From Prauserella aidingensis (lineage in GTDB: Bacteria; Actinomycetota; Actinomycetes; Mycobacteriales; Pseudonocardiaceae), in NCBI RefSeq assembly GCF_024171865.1, contig NZ_JAMTCN010000011.1, forward strand, positions 1-64,000: 64,000 nucleotides of DNA, read 5' to 3'. Below are positions 52,917 to 60,940 of this stretch, piece after piece. The position numbers and the translations under genes are program-made. The notes under the pieces are model-generated. The model was given only the letters and a program-made list of their open reading frames with translations, was not told where the DNA came from and ran no database searches. Every line of letters begins with the position of its first letter. Within the stretch, counting starts at the first letter, position 1.

Positions 52917-55037
52917 ATGCGCAAAATTCCCGTCGCGGCGGTCGTGACCGCCGTGACAACCGCGTTACTGACAGCGCCAGGACTGTCCACGGCGGAGGAA
53001 GCTCCGCCGCCACCGCCGGACTCGGAGTTCCAGAAGGTCGTCCTCGACGACACCCCCGGCGAGCCGATGGATCTCGCCGTGCTGCCGGACGGCAGAGTGC
53101 TGCACACCACGAGGTCGGGCGAGGTGCGGCTGCACAACCCGGACACCGGCCGCAACATCGTCGCCGCCGACGTCGACGTCTACGAACACGACGAGGAGGG
53201 TCTGCAGAGCATCGCGATCGACCCCGGGTTCAACGGCACGACGAACCGCTGGGTCTACCTCTACTACTCGCCGCCGATGAACACCCCGGTGGACGATCCG
53301 TCCACACCGGACGTCAATGAAGGCGATGCGCCGGAATTCGGCACGCCGGAGGACTTCGCGCCGTTCGAAGGCGCGCTGCGGCTGTCGCGGTTCCAGCTCA
53401 ACGGCGACACCCTGGACCTGTCGAGCGAGCAGCAGGTCCTCGACGTCCCGGTGGACCGGGGCACGTGCTGCCACGTCGGCGGGGACATCGCGTTCGACAG
53501 CGACGGGAATCTCTACCTCGCCACCGGCGACGACAGCAATCCGTTCGCCTCGGACGGCTATGCGCCGATCGACGAGCGGGACGGCCGCAACCCGGCCTTC
53601 GACGCGCAGCGCAGCTCGGCCAACACCAACGACCTGCGCGGCAAGGTGCTGCGGATCGATGTCGGCGAGGGCGGCTCGTACACCGTGCCGGACGGCAACC
53701 TCTTCGAGCAGGGCACACCGAAGACGCGCCCGGAGATCTACCTGATGGGGCTGCGGAACCCGTTCCGCATCGACGTCGACCCCCACACCGACGCGCTCTA
53801 CGTCGCCGACTACTCGCCGGACGCGGCCACCGCCGACCCGGAGCGCGGCCCCGCAGGGACCGGCAAGTGGTTCACCGCGACCGAGCCGGGCAACTACGGC
53901 TGGCCGTACTGCGCCACCCCCGAGCTGCCCTATGTCGACTACGACTTCGCCACCGGCGAGTCCGGCGACGCCTTCGACTGCGCGGCGCCGGTGAACGAGT
54001 CACCCCACAACACCGGGCTCACGGAGCTCCCGCCGGTGGAGCAGCCGCAGGTCTGGTACGACTTCGAACACTCGTCGGAGTTCCCCGAGCTCGGTACCGG
54101 CGGCGTCGGGCCGATGGCGGGTCCGGCCTACGACTTCGACCACAAGAACCGGCGTGGCCGCGCCCCGGTCGGCTGGCCGAAGCACTACGACGGGATGCCG
54201 CTGTTCTTCGAGTGGACCCGCGACTACATCAAGGGATTCCACGTCGACGACTCCGGCGCGGTGAGCGGCATCGAGGACGTGGTGTCGTCCATCCCGCTGT
54301 CCGGCCCGATGGCCATGGAGTTCGGCCCGAACGGTGCGCTCTACATGCTCGAGTACGGCAAGGGCTACTTCGGCGAACTCCCGGGGGCGGCGCTGTCGCG
54401 GATCGACTACATCGGACCGAACGGCAACCACAGCCCGGAGGCGGCGGCCACGGCGGACGTCGACAACGGGCACGCGCCGCTGACGGTGTCGTTCTCCAGC
54501 GACGGCACCGAGGACGCCGAGGGCGACCGGCTGCGCTACGCCTGGGACTTCGACGCCGACGGTGAGGTCGACTCGCGGGAGCCGAACCCCACGCACACCT
54601 ACACCGAGAACGGGGTCTACAACGCCTCGTTGCAGGTGACCGACGTCGGCGGCAAGCACCGGGGCAAGACCGGCGTCGCCGAGGTGGAGATCGTCGTCGG
54701 CAACCAGGAGCCGGTGGTCGAGTTCACCACGCCGGTCGACGGGCAGCAGTTCTCCTTCGGCGACGTCGTCGAGTTCGAGGTCTCGGTGAGCGACGACCAG
54801 GCGGTGGACTGCTCGCAGGTCGAGGTGACCTACATCCTCGGCCACGACGATCACGGGCACCCGCAGACGACGGCGTCCGGCTGCTCCGGCTCGATCGAGA
54901 CCAGCGAGCCGGAAGGTCACGACCCCGAACACGACGAGTTGCACGGCGTGTTCAACGCGACCTACAGCGACCCGGGCGCCGACGGTCTGCCGTCGCTGAC
55001 CGGCAGTGACGAGGTCGTGCTCGAACCGGCGGAGTAA
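52917..55037 (+). CDS. secreted PQQ-dependent sugar dehydrogenase-like protein with a PKD domain
   Basis: The 706-residue protein has a Sec signal (residues 1-27, ending LSTAEE). A GSDH/sorbosone-dehydrogenase beta-propeller follows (about 35-500): MDLAVLPDGRVLHTTRSGEV, CCHVGGDIAFDSDGNLYLAT, EIYLMGLRNPFRIDVDPHTD and NYGWPYC. A PKD domain lies at about 515-605 (RYAWDFDADGEVDSREPNPT). The C-terminal 100 residues are His/Asp-rich (GHDDHGHPQ, GHDPEHDELHG). It should oxidise sugars or polyols outside the cell. No PQQ synthesis gene is in the window, so the cofactor is from another source or the activity has changed. Confidence 0.9.
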   Translation: MRKIPVAAVVTAVTTALLTAPGLSTAEEAPPPPPDSEFQKVVLDDTPGEPMDLAVLPDGRVLHTTRSGEVRLHNPDTGRNIVAADVDVYEHDEEGLQSIAIDPGFNGTTNRWVYLYYSPPMNTPVDDPSTPDVNEGDAPEFGTPEDFAPFEGALRLSRFQLNGDTLDLSSEQQVLDVPVDRGTCCHVGGDIAFDSDGNLYLATGDDSNPFASDGYAPIDERDGRNPAFDAQRSSANTNDLRGKVLRIDVGEGGSYTVPDGNLFEQGTPKTRPEIYLMGLRNPFRIDVDPHTDALYVADYSPDAATADPERGPAGTGKWFTATEPGNYGWPYCATPELPYVDYDFATGESGDAFDCAAPVNESPHNTGLTELPPVEQPQVWYDFEHSSEFPELGTGGVGPMAGPAYDFDHKNRRGRAPVGWPKHYDGMPLFFEWTRDYIKGFHVDDSGAVSGIEDVVSSIPLSGPMAMEFGPNGALYMLEYGKGYFGELPGAALSRIDYIGPNGNHSPEAAATADVDNGHAPLTVSFSSDGTEDAEGDRLRYAWDFDADGEVDSREPNPTHTYTENGVYNASLQVTDVGGKHRGKTGVAEVEIVVGNQEPVVEFTTPVDGQQFSFGDVVEFEVSVSDDQAVDCSQVEVTYILGHDDHGHPQTTASGCSGSIETSEPEGHDPEHDELHGVFNATYSDPGADGLPSLTGSDEVVLEPAE

Positions 55038-55053
55038 GCGCACCACTCCTGAC

Positions 55054-55102
55054 GGAGCGTGAGTCGTTGTGGCCGCCTGCCGGCCGCAACGACTCACGCT
55101 CC
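55054..55102 (+). terminator. 22-bp hairpin between the PQQ dehydrogenase and the ebo-type locus
   Basis: Positions 55054-55069 are a perfect reverse complement of 55087-55102. The stem continues inward through a T-G wobble (55070/55086) and GGCCG/CGGCC (55071-55075, 55081-55085) to a five-base loop. It starts 17 bases after the stop and ends 33 bases before the next ATG. Confidence 0.75.
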
Positions 55103-55134
55103 CCGTGACCCAACCACCCCAGGGAGGCCGGAGG

Positions 55135-56331
55135 ATGGCACCGAAGACCGGACTGTGGTTCATCGGCGCGCGCGGGTCGGTGGCCACCACCGCTACCGTC
55201 GGCGCGCTCGCGCTCACCGCGGGGCTCACGCGGCGCACCGGGTGCGTCACGGATCTCGCCGAGGTGGCGGCCGCCCGGCCGCCCGGAGTGGCCGACCTGG
55301 TGATCGGTGGCCACGACGTCGCCGGCGACTCACTGCCGAAACGCGCCGAGGCGTTGGCGGACGGCGGGGTGTTCGGCGTCGAGCTCGCGCGGGCGGTGCA
55401 CGACGGGCTGACCCGGGTGGACGCCCGCATCCGGCACGGCGTCGCGAGCAGCGGTCCGCACGACGGGCAGCACACCGGTTCGGAAGGTCCCGACGAGGGT
55501 ACTCAGCGGGACGCCGTCGAGCGGATCAGCCGCGACCTCGCCGGGTTCCGTGCGGCGCACGCGCTGGATCAGGTGATCGTCGTCGACGTCGCCACCACCG
55601 AGCCACCGGTCGACGTGACCCCGGAACTGTCCGATCTGGACGCATTGGAGCGGGCGTTGGCGGCGGGCGAGTCGCCGTTGCCGCTCAGCTCCCTCTACGC
55701 CTACGCGGCGTTCCGGGCGGGGTGCCCGGTCGTCGCGTTCACGCCGAGCCCCGGCCCCCGGCTTCCCGCGCTGGCCCAACTGGCCGAGCGGATGGGACTG
55801 CCGTGGGCGGGGTCGGACGGCAAGACCGGTGAGACGCTGGTCAAGTCGGCGCTCGCGCCGATGTTCGCGACCCGCGCCCTGCGGGTGCGCTCGTGGGCGT
55901 CGTACAACCTGCTCGGCGGCGGAGACGGCCGGGCACTGGCCGATCCGGTGACGGCGACGAGCAAGACGGCGACCAAGGGCAAGGGACTGACCGAGATGCT
56001 GGGCGAGCCGGTGGACGGCCCGCTGCACATCGACTACGTCGACGATCTCGGTGACTGGAAGACGGCATGGGACATGGTGTCGTTCGAAGGTTTCCTCGGC
56101 ACCAGGATGTCGATGCAGTTCACCTGGCAGGGCTGTGATTCCGCGCTCGCCGCGCCGTTGGTGCTCGACCTCGCCCGGCTGGTGGCACGCGCCCACCAGG
56201 TCGGGGAGTCCGGCCCACTCGGCGCGCTCGGCTTCTTCTTCAAGGACCCCGCAGGGGAGGGCGGGCACGACCTGGCAGGCCAGTGGCGCGCCCTCACCGA
56301 ATGGTGCGGGCGGCTCGGAGGTGACCGATGA
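55135..56331 (+). CDS. inositol-3-phosphate synthase-like cyclase
   Basis: Ino1 enzymes turn glucose 6-phosphate into inositol 3-phosphate with NAD. The 398-residue protein has the NAD loop GLWFIGARGSVATTATVGAL, AGSDGKTGETLVKSALAPMF, SWASYNLLGGGDGRAL and YVDDLGDWKTAWDMVSFEGF. CDSALAAPLVLDLARLV follows. The catalytic lysines of the family appear present. It overlaps eboC by four bases, so it belongs to the ebo-type operon. GGGAGGCCGGAGG precedes the ATG. It may make a carbocycle other than inositol. Confidence 0.88.
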   Translation: MAPKTGLWFIGARGSVATTATVGALALTAGLTRRTGCVTDLAEVAAARPPGVADLVIGGHDVAGDSLPKRAEALADGGVFGVELARAVHDGLTRVDARIRHGVASSGPHDGQHTGSEGPDEGTQRDAVERISRDLAGFRAAHALDQVIVVDVATTEPPVDVTPELSDLDALERALAAGESPLPLSSLYAYAAFRAGCPVVAFTPSPGPRLPALAQLAERMGLPWAGSDGKTGETLVKSALAPMFATRALRVRSWASYNLLGGGDGRALADPVTATSKTATKGKGLTEMLGEPVDGPLHIDYVDDLGDWKTAWDMVSFEGFLGTRMSMQFTWQGCDSALAAPLVLDLARLVARAHQVGESGPLGALGFFFKDPAGEGGHDLAGQWRALTEWCGRLGGDR

Positions 56332-57334
56332 AGGCGCGGGACGCGGTCGAGCTGGTACGGCTGCCTGCCGTACTGACCATTCCCGGCGACAGCCTCGCCG
56401 GGGGCGCGGCGGCGGGCTGGCCGTACGGCAGGCGGGGCTGGGCGATGCCGGCCGCCTCGGCGTGCTTCTACCTGGCGGGCATGGCGCTCAACGACTACGC
56501 CGACCGGGAGCTGGACGCCGTCGAACGTCCCGAGCGCCCGATCCCGTCCGGCAGGGTGCGGCCCGGCGAGGCGCTCGCGTTGGCGGCCGGGTTGACCGGC
56601 GCGGGCCTGGGCATCGCCACCGCTGTGGGCGGCCGCGCCGCCGTGCGGATCGCGGTGCCGGTCGCCGCCGCGGCGTGGACGTACGACCTCGCCGCGAAAG
56701 ACACCCCGGCCGGGCCCGCCGTCATGGCGGCCGCGCGGGGGTTGGACGTGCTGCTCGGAGCTGGGGGTCGACCGCGGAGGGCGGCACTGCCGGCCTCCGC
56801 GGTCGCCGGGCACACGCTCGGTGTGACCACCCTGAGCAGGGGTGAGGTGCACGGCGGATCGCGGCGCACCGGCCTGGCGGCACTCGCCACGACGGCGTCG
56901 GCGGCCACTGCGGCTGCGGTGGCCGCGTTACCTCGACGTCGCGGGCGGCGCGGCGACGACACGCTCCCCACCGACGACACGCGACGCGCCGACGACAGGC
57001 GCCGCCCGACGACAGGCGCCGCGCCGACGACAGGCGCCGCGCCGACGACAGGCGCCGCGCCGACGACAGGCGCCGCGCCGACGACAGGGGCCGCGCCGTC
57101 GCCGGCGCCGCGTTCGCCGCCACGTACGCGGGCACGGTCGGCCGCGCGCAGGCCGGCGCCGCGCGCACCCCGGATGCCGCCACGGTACGCACCGCGACCG
57201 GCGCAGGCGTGCGAGGCGTCATCGGATTGCACGCCGCTCTCGTGGCGGGCACCGGGGCGATCGGCCTCGCCGGGGGACTCCTGGCCGCGGGCCCGATCGC
57301 GCGGCTGGCCTCGAAGGTGGTGTCGCCGACATGA
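56328..57334 (+). pseudogene. eboC: EboC: UbiA-like prenyltransferase, frame broken inside a tandem repeat
   Basis: The first part (frame of 56328) has the UbiA prenyl-diphosphate motif NDYADRELDAVERPERPIPS. It continues with the EboC-like HTLGVTTLSRGEVHGGSR. Within the 18-bp repeat one G is missing between 57005 and 57006. After that point the continuing EboC sequence (AAFAATYAGTVGRAQAG ... VIGLHAALVAGTGAIGLAGG, last membrane helix) is in another frame and ends at a TGA (57332-57334) overlapping the next ATG by four bases. Restoring one base gives a 335-residue membrane protein. Unrepaired, the first frame runs on out of register. Either a sequencing error, a mutation or repeat slippage could be the cause. 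Confidence 0.82.
56988..57094 (+). repeat. six-copy 18-bp tandem repeat in eboC
   Basis: The unit is GCCGACGACAGGCGCCGC, coding Ala-Asp-Asp-Arg-Arg-Arg. Copies are at 56988-57005, 57006-57022 (17 bp, first G lost), 57023-57040, 57041-57058, 57059-57076 and 57077-57094 (one C to G change). It encodes a charged loop between membrane helices. Confidence 0.92.
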
Positions 57335-58191
57335 CCCTGCGCTTCGGCTACGGCACCAACGGATTCGCCGGACACCGCCTGGACGACGCCCTCGGCGTGC
57401 TCGCCGACCTCGGCTACGACGGTGTCGCGCTCACCCTCGACCATCCACATCTCGACCCGTTCGCTCCCGACCTCGCCGCCCGCACCGACGACGTGCGCCG
57501 CCGGCTCGCCGCGTACGGACTCGCCGTCGTGATCGAGACCGGCGCGCGCTACGTCATGGACCCGTGGCGCAAACACGAACCGACCCTGGTGTCCGACGTC
57601 GGCCGCGAGCGCCGTGTCGACTACCTGTGCCGCGCGATCCGCGTCGCAGCCGACCTCGGCGCGGAGGCGGTGTCGTTCTGGTCGGGGACGGTGCCCGAGG
57701 GCGCCGGTCCCCACCAGGCCTGGGAGCGGCTCACCAGCGGCGTCGAGCAGGTGCTGGCCGAGGCGCAGCGCCGCGACGTGCGGTGCGCGTTCGAACCGGA
57801 ACCGGGCATGTTCGTCGACACGCTCGCGGGCGTGGCGGAACTACGCCGCAGACTCGGCGATCCCGAACACCTCACGGTGACCGTCGACGTCGGACACTGC
57901 GTCTGCAACGAACCCGCCCCGCCGCAGGACCGCATCCGCGACGTCGGGTCGTCGCTGGGCAACGTGCAGATCGACGACATGCGCCCCGGAGTGCACGAGC
58001 ATCTCGAATTCGGCGACGGCGACGTCGACCTGCCCGCCACGCTCCGCGCGCTGTGCGACGTCGGCTATCAGGGCCTGGTCAGCGTGGAACTGCCCCGGCA
58101 TTCCCACGCCGCACCCGCCGTCGCCGCACGTTCGCTGGAGGCGTTGCGTACCGCGCAGGCAACGGCACTCGCGGCGGAGGTGACCGGGTGA
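57331..58191 (+). CDS. sugar phosphate isomerase/epimerase family protein in the ebo-type locus
   Basis: The 286-residue TIM-barrel protein has family metal sites in RCAFEPEPGMFVDTLAG (Glu), VTVDVGHCVCNEPAP (Asp, His), VQIDDMRPGVHEHLEFGDGD (Asp, His) and LVSVELPRHSH (Glu). Its ATG overlaps the eboC stop and its stop overlaps the eboA start. It is distinct from EboE further on. It probably isomerises or epimerises the same sugar-derived metabolite. Confidence 0.88.
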   Translation: MTLRFGYGTNGFAGHRLDDALGVLADLGYDGVALTLDHPHLDPFAPDLAARTDDVRRRLAAYGLAVVIETGARYVMDPWRKHEPTLVSDVGRERRVDYLCRAIRVAADLGAEAVSFWSGTVPEGAGPHQAWERLTSGVEQVLAEAQRRDVRCAFEPEPGMFVDTLAGVAELRRRLGDPEHLTVTVDVGHCVCNEPAPPQDRIRDVGSSLGNVQIDDMRPGVHEHLEFGDGDVDLPATLRALCDVGYQGLVSVELPRHSHAAPAVAARSLEALRTAQATALAAEVTG

Positions 58192-58859
58192 CATCACTGG
58201 ACGACCTGCTCGACAGCGAGGGCAGAGCCAGGCTGGCCGAGCTGACCGGCGAGGTGACGGCCGACCCGGCGCGGATCGGGGTGCTGCTGCCCGCCGTGGC
58301 GCGCGCCGTCGGCAGGGGACCGGCCGACCCGGACGACCCCGACGGCATGGTCACGCCCCGGATCGAGGACCAGGCCAGGGTCGCGTTGCTGCGCGCCGCC
58401 GCGCAGGGCTGGAACACCGATGCCCTCGTGGCGGAAATCGGCGCGCTGTACCGGCACGGCGACGCCGACGAGAAACGCGCCGTACTGCGAGCCCTGGACC
58501 ACCTCGACGTGGGAGACGCAGCGCTCGACCTGGTGGGGGACGCACTGCGCGGCAACGACACCCGGCTCATCGCGGCAGCCCTCGGCCCGTACGCGGCCGA
58601 GCACCTCGACCCGCACAGCTGGCGGCACGGCGTGCTGAAGTGCCTGTTCACCGGTGTTCCGCTGGCGGCGGTCGCCGGGATCGCGGAGCGCTCGGGGATC
58701 GCGGAACGGGGTGACGCCGAGTTGGCCCGGATGGTCGACGGCTTCGCCGCCGAGCGCCGCGCGGCGGGCCGCGACGTCCCCGCCGACGGGACGTGGCTGC
58801 TCGACCGGTTGACCTCGCAGCACCCGGACGTCGATGGGGGAACCGTCCCCGACCAGTAA
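58188..58859 (+). CDS. eboA: EboA domain-containing protein
   Basis: The GTG start lies in the preceding stop (GTGA). The 223-residue all-helical protein resembles the EboA family: RVALLRAAAQGWNTDALVAE, LYRHGDADEKRAVLRALDHL, DALRGNDTRLIAAALGPYAA and LDPHSWRHGVLKCLFTGVPL. The function is unknown. The family is defined by its place in ebo clusters. No signal or membrane helix is present. Confidence 0.82.
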   Translation: MTSLDDLLDSEGRARLAELTGEVTADPARIGVLLPAVARAVGRGPADPDDPDGMVTPRIEDQARVALLRAAAQGWNTDALVAEIGALYRHGDADEKRAVLRALDHLDVGDAALDLVGDALRGNDTRLIAAALGPYAAEHLDPHSWRHGVLKCLFTGVPLAAVAGIAERSGIAERGDAELARMVDGFAAERRAAGRDVPADGTWLLDRLTSQHPDVDGGTVPDQ

Positions 58860-58885
58860 CGCGTTCGGTACGACCAGGAGGACTG

Positions 58886-59746
58886 ATGCGCATCTTCGAC
58901 CCCCACATCCACATGACCTCCCGCACCACCGACGACTACGAAGCCATGTACGCCGCCGGGGTCCGCGCGGTCACCGAACCGGCGTTCTGGCTCGGCCAGC
59001 CGCGCAGCAGTGCCGCGTCGTTCTACGACTACTTCGACGGACTGCTCGGCTGGGAACGGTTCCGCGCCGCCCAGTTCGGCATCCGGCATCACTGCACGAT
59101 CGCGCTCAACCCGAAGGAGGCCAACGACCCCCGGTGCACCGAGGTATTGGACGTGCTGCCGCGCTACCTCGCCAAGGACGGCGTGGTCGCGGTGGGTGAG
59201 GTCGGGTTCGACTCGATGACCGACGCCGAGGAGAAGGCGTTCGTCCGGCAGCTGGAACTCGCCGGCGAGCACGACCTGCCGGTGCTCGTGCACACCCCGC
59301 ACCGCGACAAGGTCGAAGGCACCCGCCGCACCCTGGAACTGGTCGCGGCGTCCGGGCTGCCACCGGAACGGGTACTGGTCGACCACCTGAACGAGGTCAC
59401 CGTCGACCTGGTGGCCGAATCCGGGTGCTGGCTGGGGTTCTCCATCTACCCGGACACCAAAATGGACGAACAGCGCATGGTCCGGATCCTCGCCGACCAC
59501 GGCCTGGATCGGATGATCGTCAACTCCGCCGCCGACTGGGGTCGCAGCGATCCGCTCAAGACGGCCAAGACCGGGCAGGCGATGCGTGACGCCGGGTTCG
59601 GCGAGGACGACGTCGACCGCGTGCTGTGGCGCAACCCCGTCGCGTTCTACGGCCAAAGCCGGCGATTGTTGCTCGACCCGATCGATGTCGACCAGACAGA
59701 GACGTTCGAGGGCAACTCGGTGCTGCGCGGACAGCGCCCGGCCTAG
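58886..59746 (+). CDS. eboB: TatD-family metal-dependent hydrolase (EboB)
   Basis: The 286-residue amidohydrolase has the first metal motif MRIFDPHIHMTSR. It also has VAVGEVGFDSMTDAEEKAF (Glu), LPVLVHTPHRDKVEG (His) and VLVDHLNEVTVDL (His). IVNSAADWGRSDPLKTAKTG gives the last Asp. AGGAGG precedes the ATG. EboB is the TatD-like member of ebo clusters. Confidence 0.87.
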   Translation: MRIFDPHIHMTSRTTDDYEAMYAAGVRAVTEPAFWLGQPRSSAASFYDYFDGLLGWERFRAAQFGIRHHCTIALNPKEANDPRCTEVLDVLPRYLAKDGVVAVGEVGFDSMTDAEEKAFVRQLELAGEHDLPVLVHTPHRDKVEGTRRTLELVAASGLPPERVLVDHLNEVTVDLVAESGCWLGFSIYPDTKMDEQRMVRILADHGLDRMIVNSAADWGRSDPLKTAKTGQAMRDAGFGEDDVDRVLWRNPVAFYGQSRRLLLDPIDVDQTETFEGNSVLRGQRPA

Positions 59747-59773
59747 GATCTGTTCGGAAACGGGGAGCCCGCC

Positions 59774-60940
59774 ATGCGCTTCACCCACCCTGACGGCAGC
59801 CGCGTCCACCTGGCGTACTGCACCAACGTCCACCCCGCCGAGGACATCGACGGCCTGATGCGCCAGCTCCGCGTGTTCGGCGGCGGTATCCGCGCGGAAC
59901 TCGACGTCGATCGGCTCGGTGTCGGGCTGTGGCTGCCGGCGCCGCTGGCCGCGCACCTCGCCGACCACCCGGACCTGGACCGGCTCCGGGCCACCCTGGA
60001 CGACCACGGCCTCGAAGTCGTCACGCTGAACGCCTTTCCGTACCGGGGGTTCCACGACCCGGTGGTGAAGAAGGCGGTGTACAGCCCCGATTGGGTGGAG
60101 ACGCGGCGGCTGGAGTACACCCTGACGTGCGCCCGCCTGCTGGCGCGGCTGCTCCCGGACGACGCCGCGCGCGGCAGCATCTCGACCGTGCCGCTGGCGT
60201 GGCGGGCGCCGTGGTACTCCGACCGTCGCCTGCGGGCACACGAGCTGCTGGACCGGCTGGCGGAAGGGCTCACCAAGCAGACCGCCGAGACCGGCAGGCC
60301 GATCCGGGTCGGACTGGAACCCGAGCCCGGCTGCGTGGTGGAGACGGTCGACGACGCGATCGACCAGCTTTCCGGCATCGACACCGACCACATCGGACTG
60401 TGCCTGGACGCCTGCCACCTTGCGGTGGCGTTCGAGGACCCGACGGCGGCGGTGCGACGGCTCGTCGACGCGGGCCTGCCGATCGTGAAAACCCAGGCCT
60501 CGGCGGCGCTGCACGCCGCGGCGCCGGCTGACCGCGCGACCCGGCAGGCGCTGTCGTCGTACGCCGAGGACCGGTTCCTGCACCAGGTGCGCGAGCGCGG
60601 TCCGTCGCGCATCGCCGAACGCGACGACCTTCCCGAGGCCGTCGACGGTCGCCGCGCGTTGCGGGGCGACGGGCCGTGGCGCGTGCACTTCCACGTGCCG
60701 ATCCATCGACGTCCCGAACCACCGCTGGAGTCCACACGCGGCGAGCTCGGCGAGACGCTGGACGCTCTGCTCGGCGGTCCGGTCGCGCTGACCGACCACG
60801 TCGAGATGGAGACCTACACCTGGTCGGTGCTGCCGGAGCGGCAACGACCGGGCAGTGATGCCGAGCTGATCTCCGGCCTCACCGCGGAACTGCGCTGGGT
60901 CGCCGACCGGATGCGGCGAGCCGGATTGGAGACCACATGA
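59774..60940 (+). CDS. eboE: metabolite traffic protein EboE-like (TIM barrel)
   Basis: The 388-residue protein begins MRFTHPDGSRVHLAYCTNVH and has VVTLNAFPYRGFHDPVVKKA, RVGLEPEPGCVVETVDDAID, HIGLCLDACHLAVAFEDPTA and WRVHFHVPIHRRPEPP. These are EboE hallmarks. It is an isomerase-like barrel with a longer C-terminus. It overlaps eboF by four bases. Confidence 0.9.
   Translation: MRFTHPDGSRVHLAYCTNVHPAEDIDGLMRQLRVFGGGIRAELDVDRLGVGLWLPAPLAAHLADHPDLDRLRATLDDHGLEVVTLNAFPYRGFHDPVVKKAVYSPDWVETRRLEYTLTCARLLARLLPDDAARGSISTVPLAWRAPWYSDRRLRAHELLDRLAEGLTKQTAETGRPIRVGLEPEPGCVVETVDDAIDQLSGIDTDHIGLCLDACHLAVAFEDPTAAVRRLVDAGLPIVKTQASAALHAAAPADRATRQALSSYAEDRFLHQVRERGPSRIAERDDLPEAVDGRRALRGDGPWRVHFHVPIHRRPEPPLESTRGELGETLDALLGGPVALTDHVEMETYTWSVLPERQRPGSDAELISGLTAELRWVADRMRRAGLETT

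Noticed and set aside
56988-57094. Regular repeats considered as a CRISPR array
   Set aside because: The units are directly adjacent with no spacers and encode a peptide repeat in eboC.
56328-58859. A single 843-residue fusion protein of EboC and EboA
   Set aside because: The middle of that frame is an out-of-register reading of the eboC end and of the isomerase gene; the overlap pattern of the true genes explains all three.
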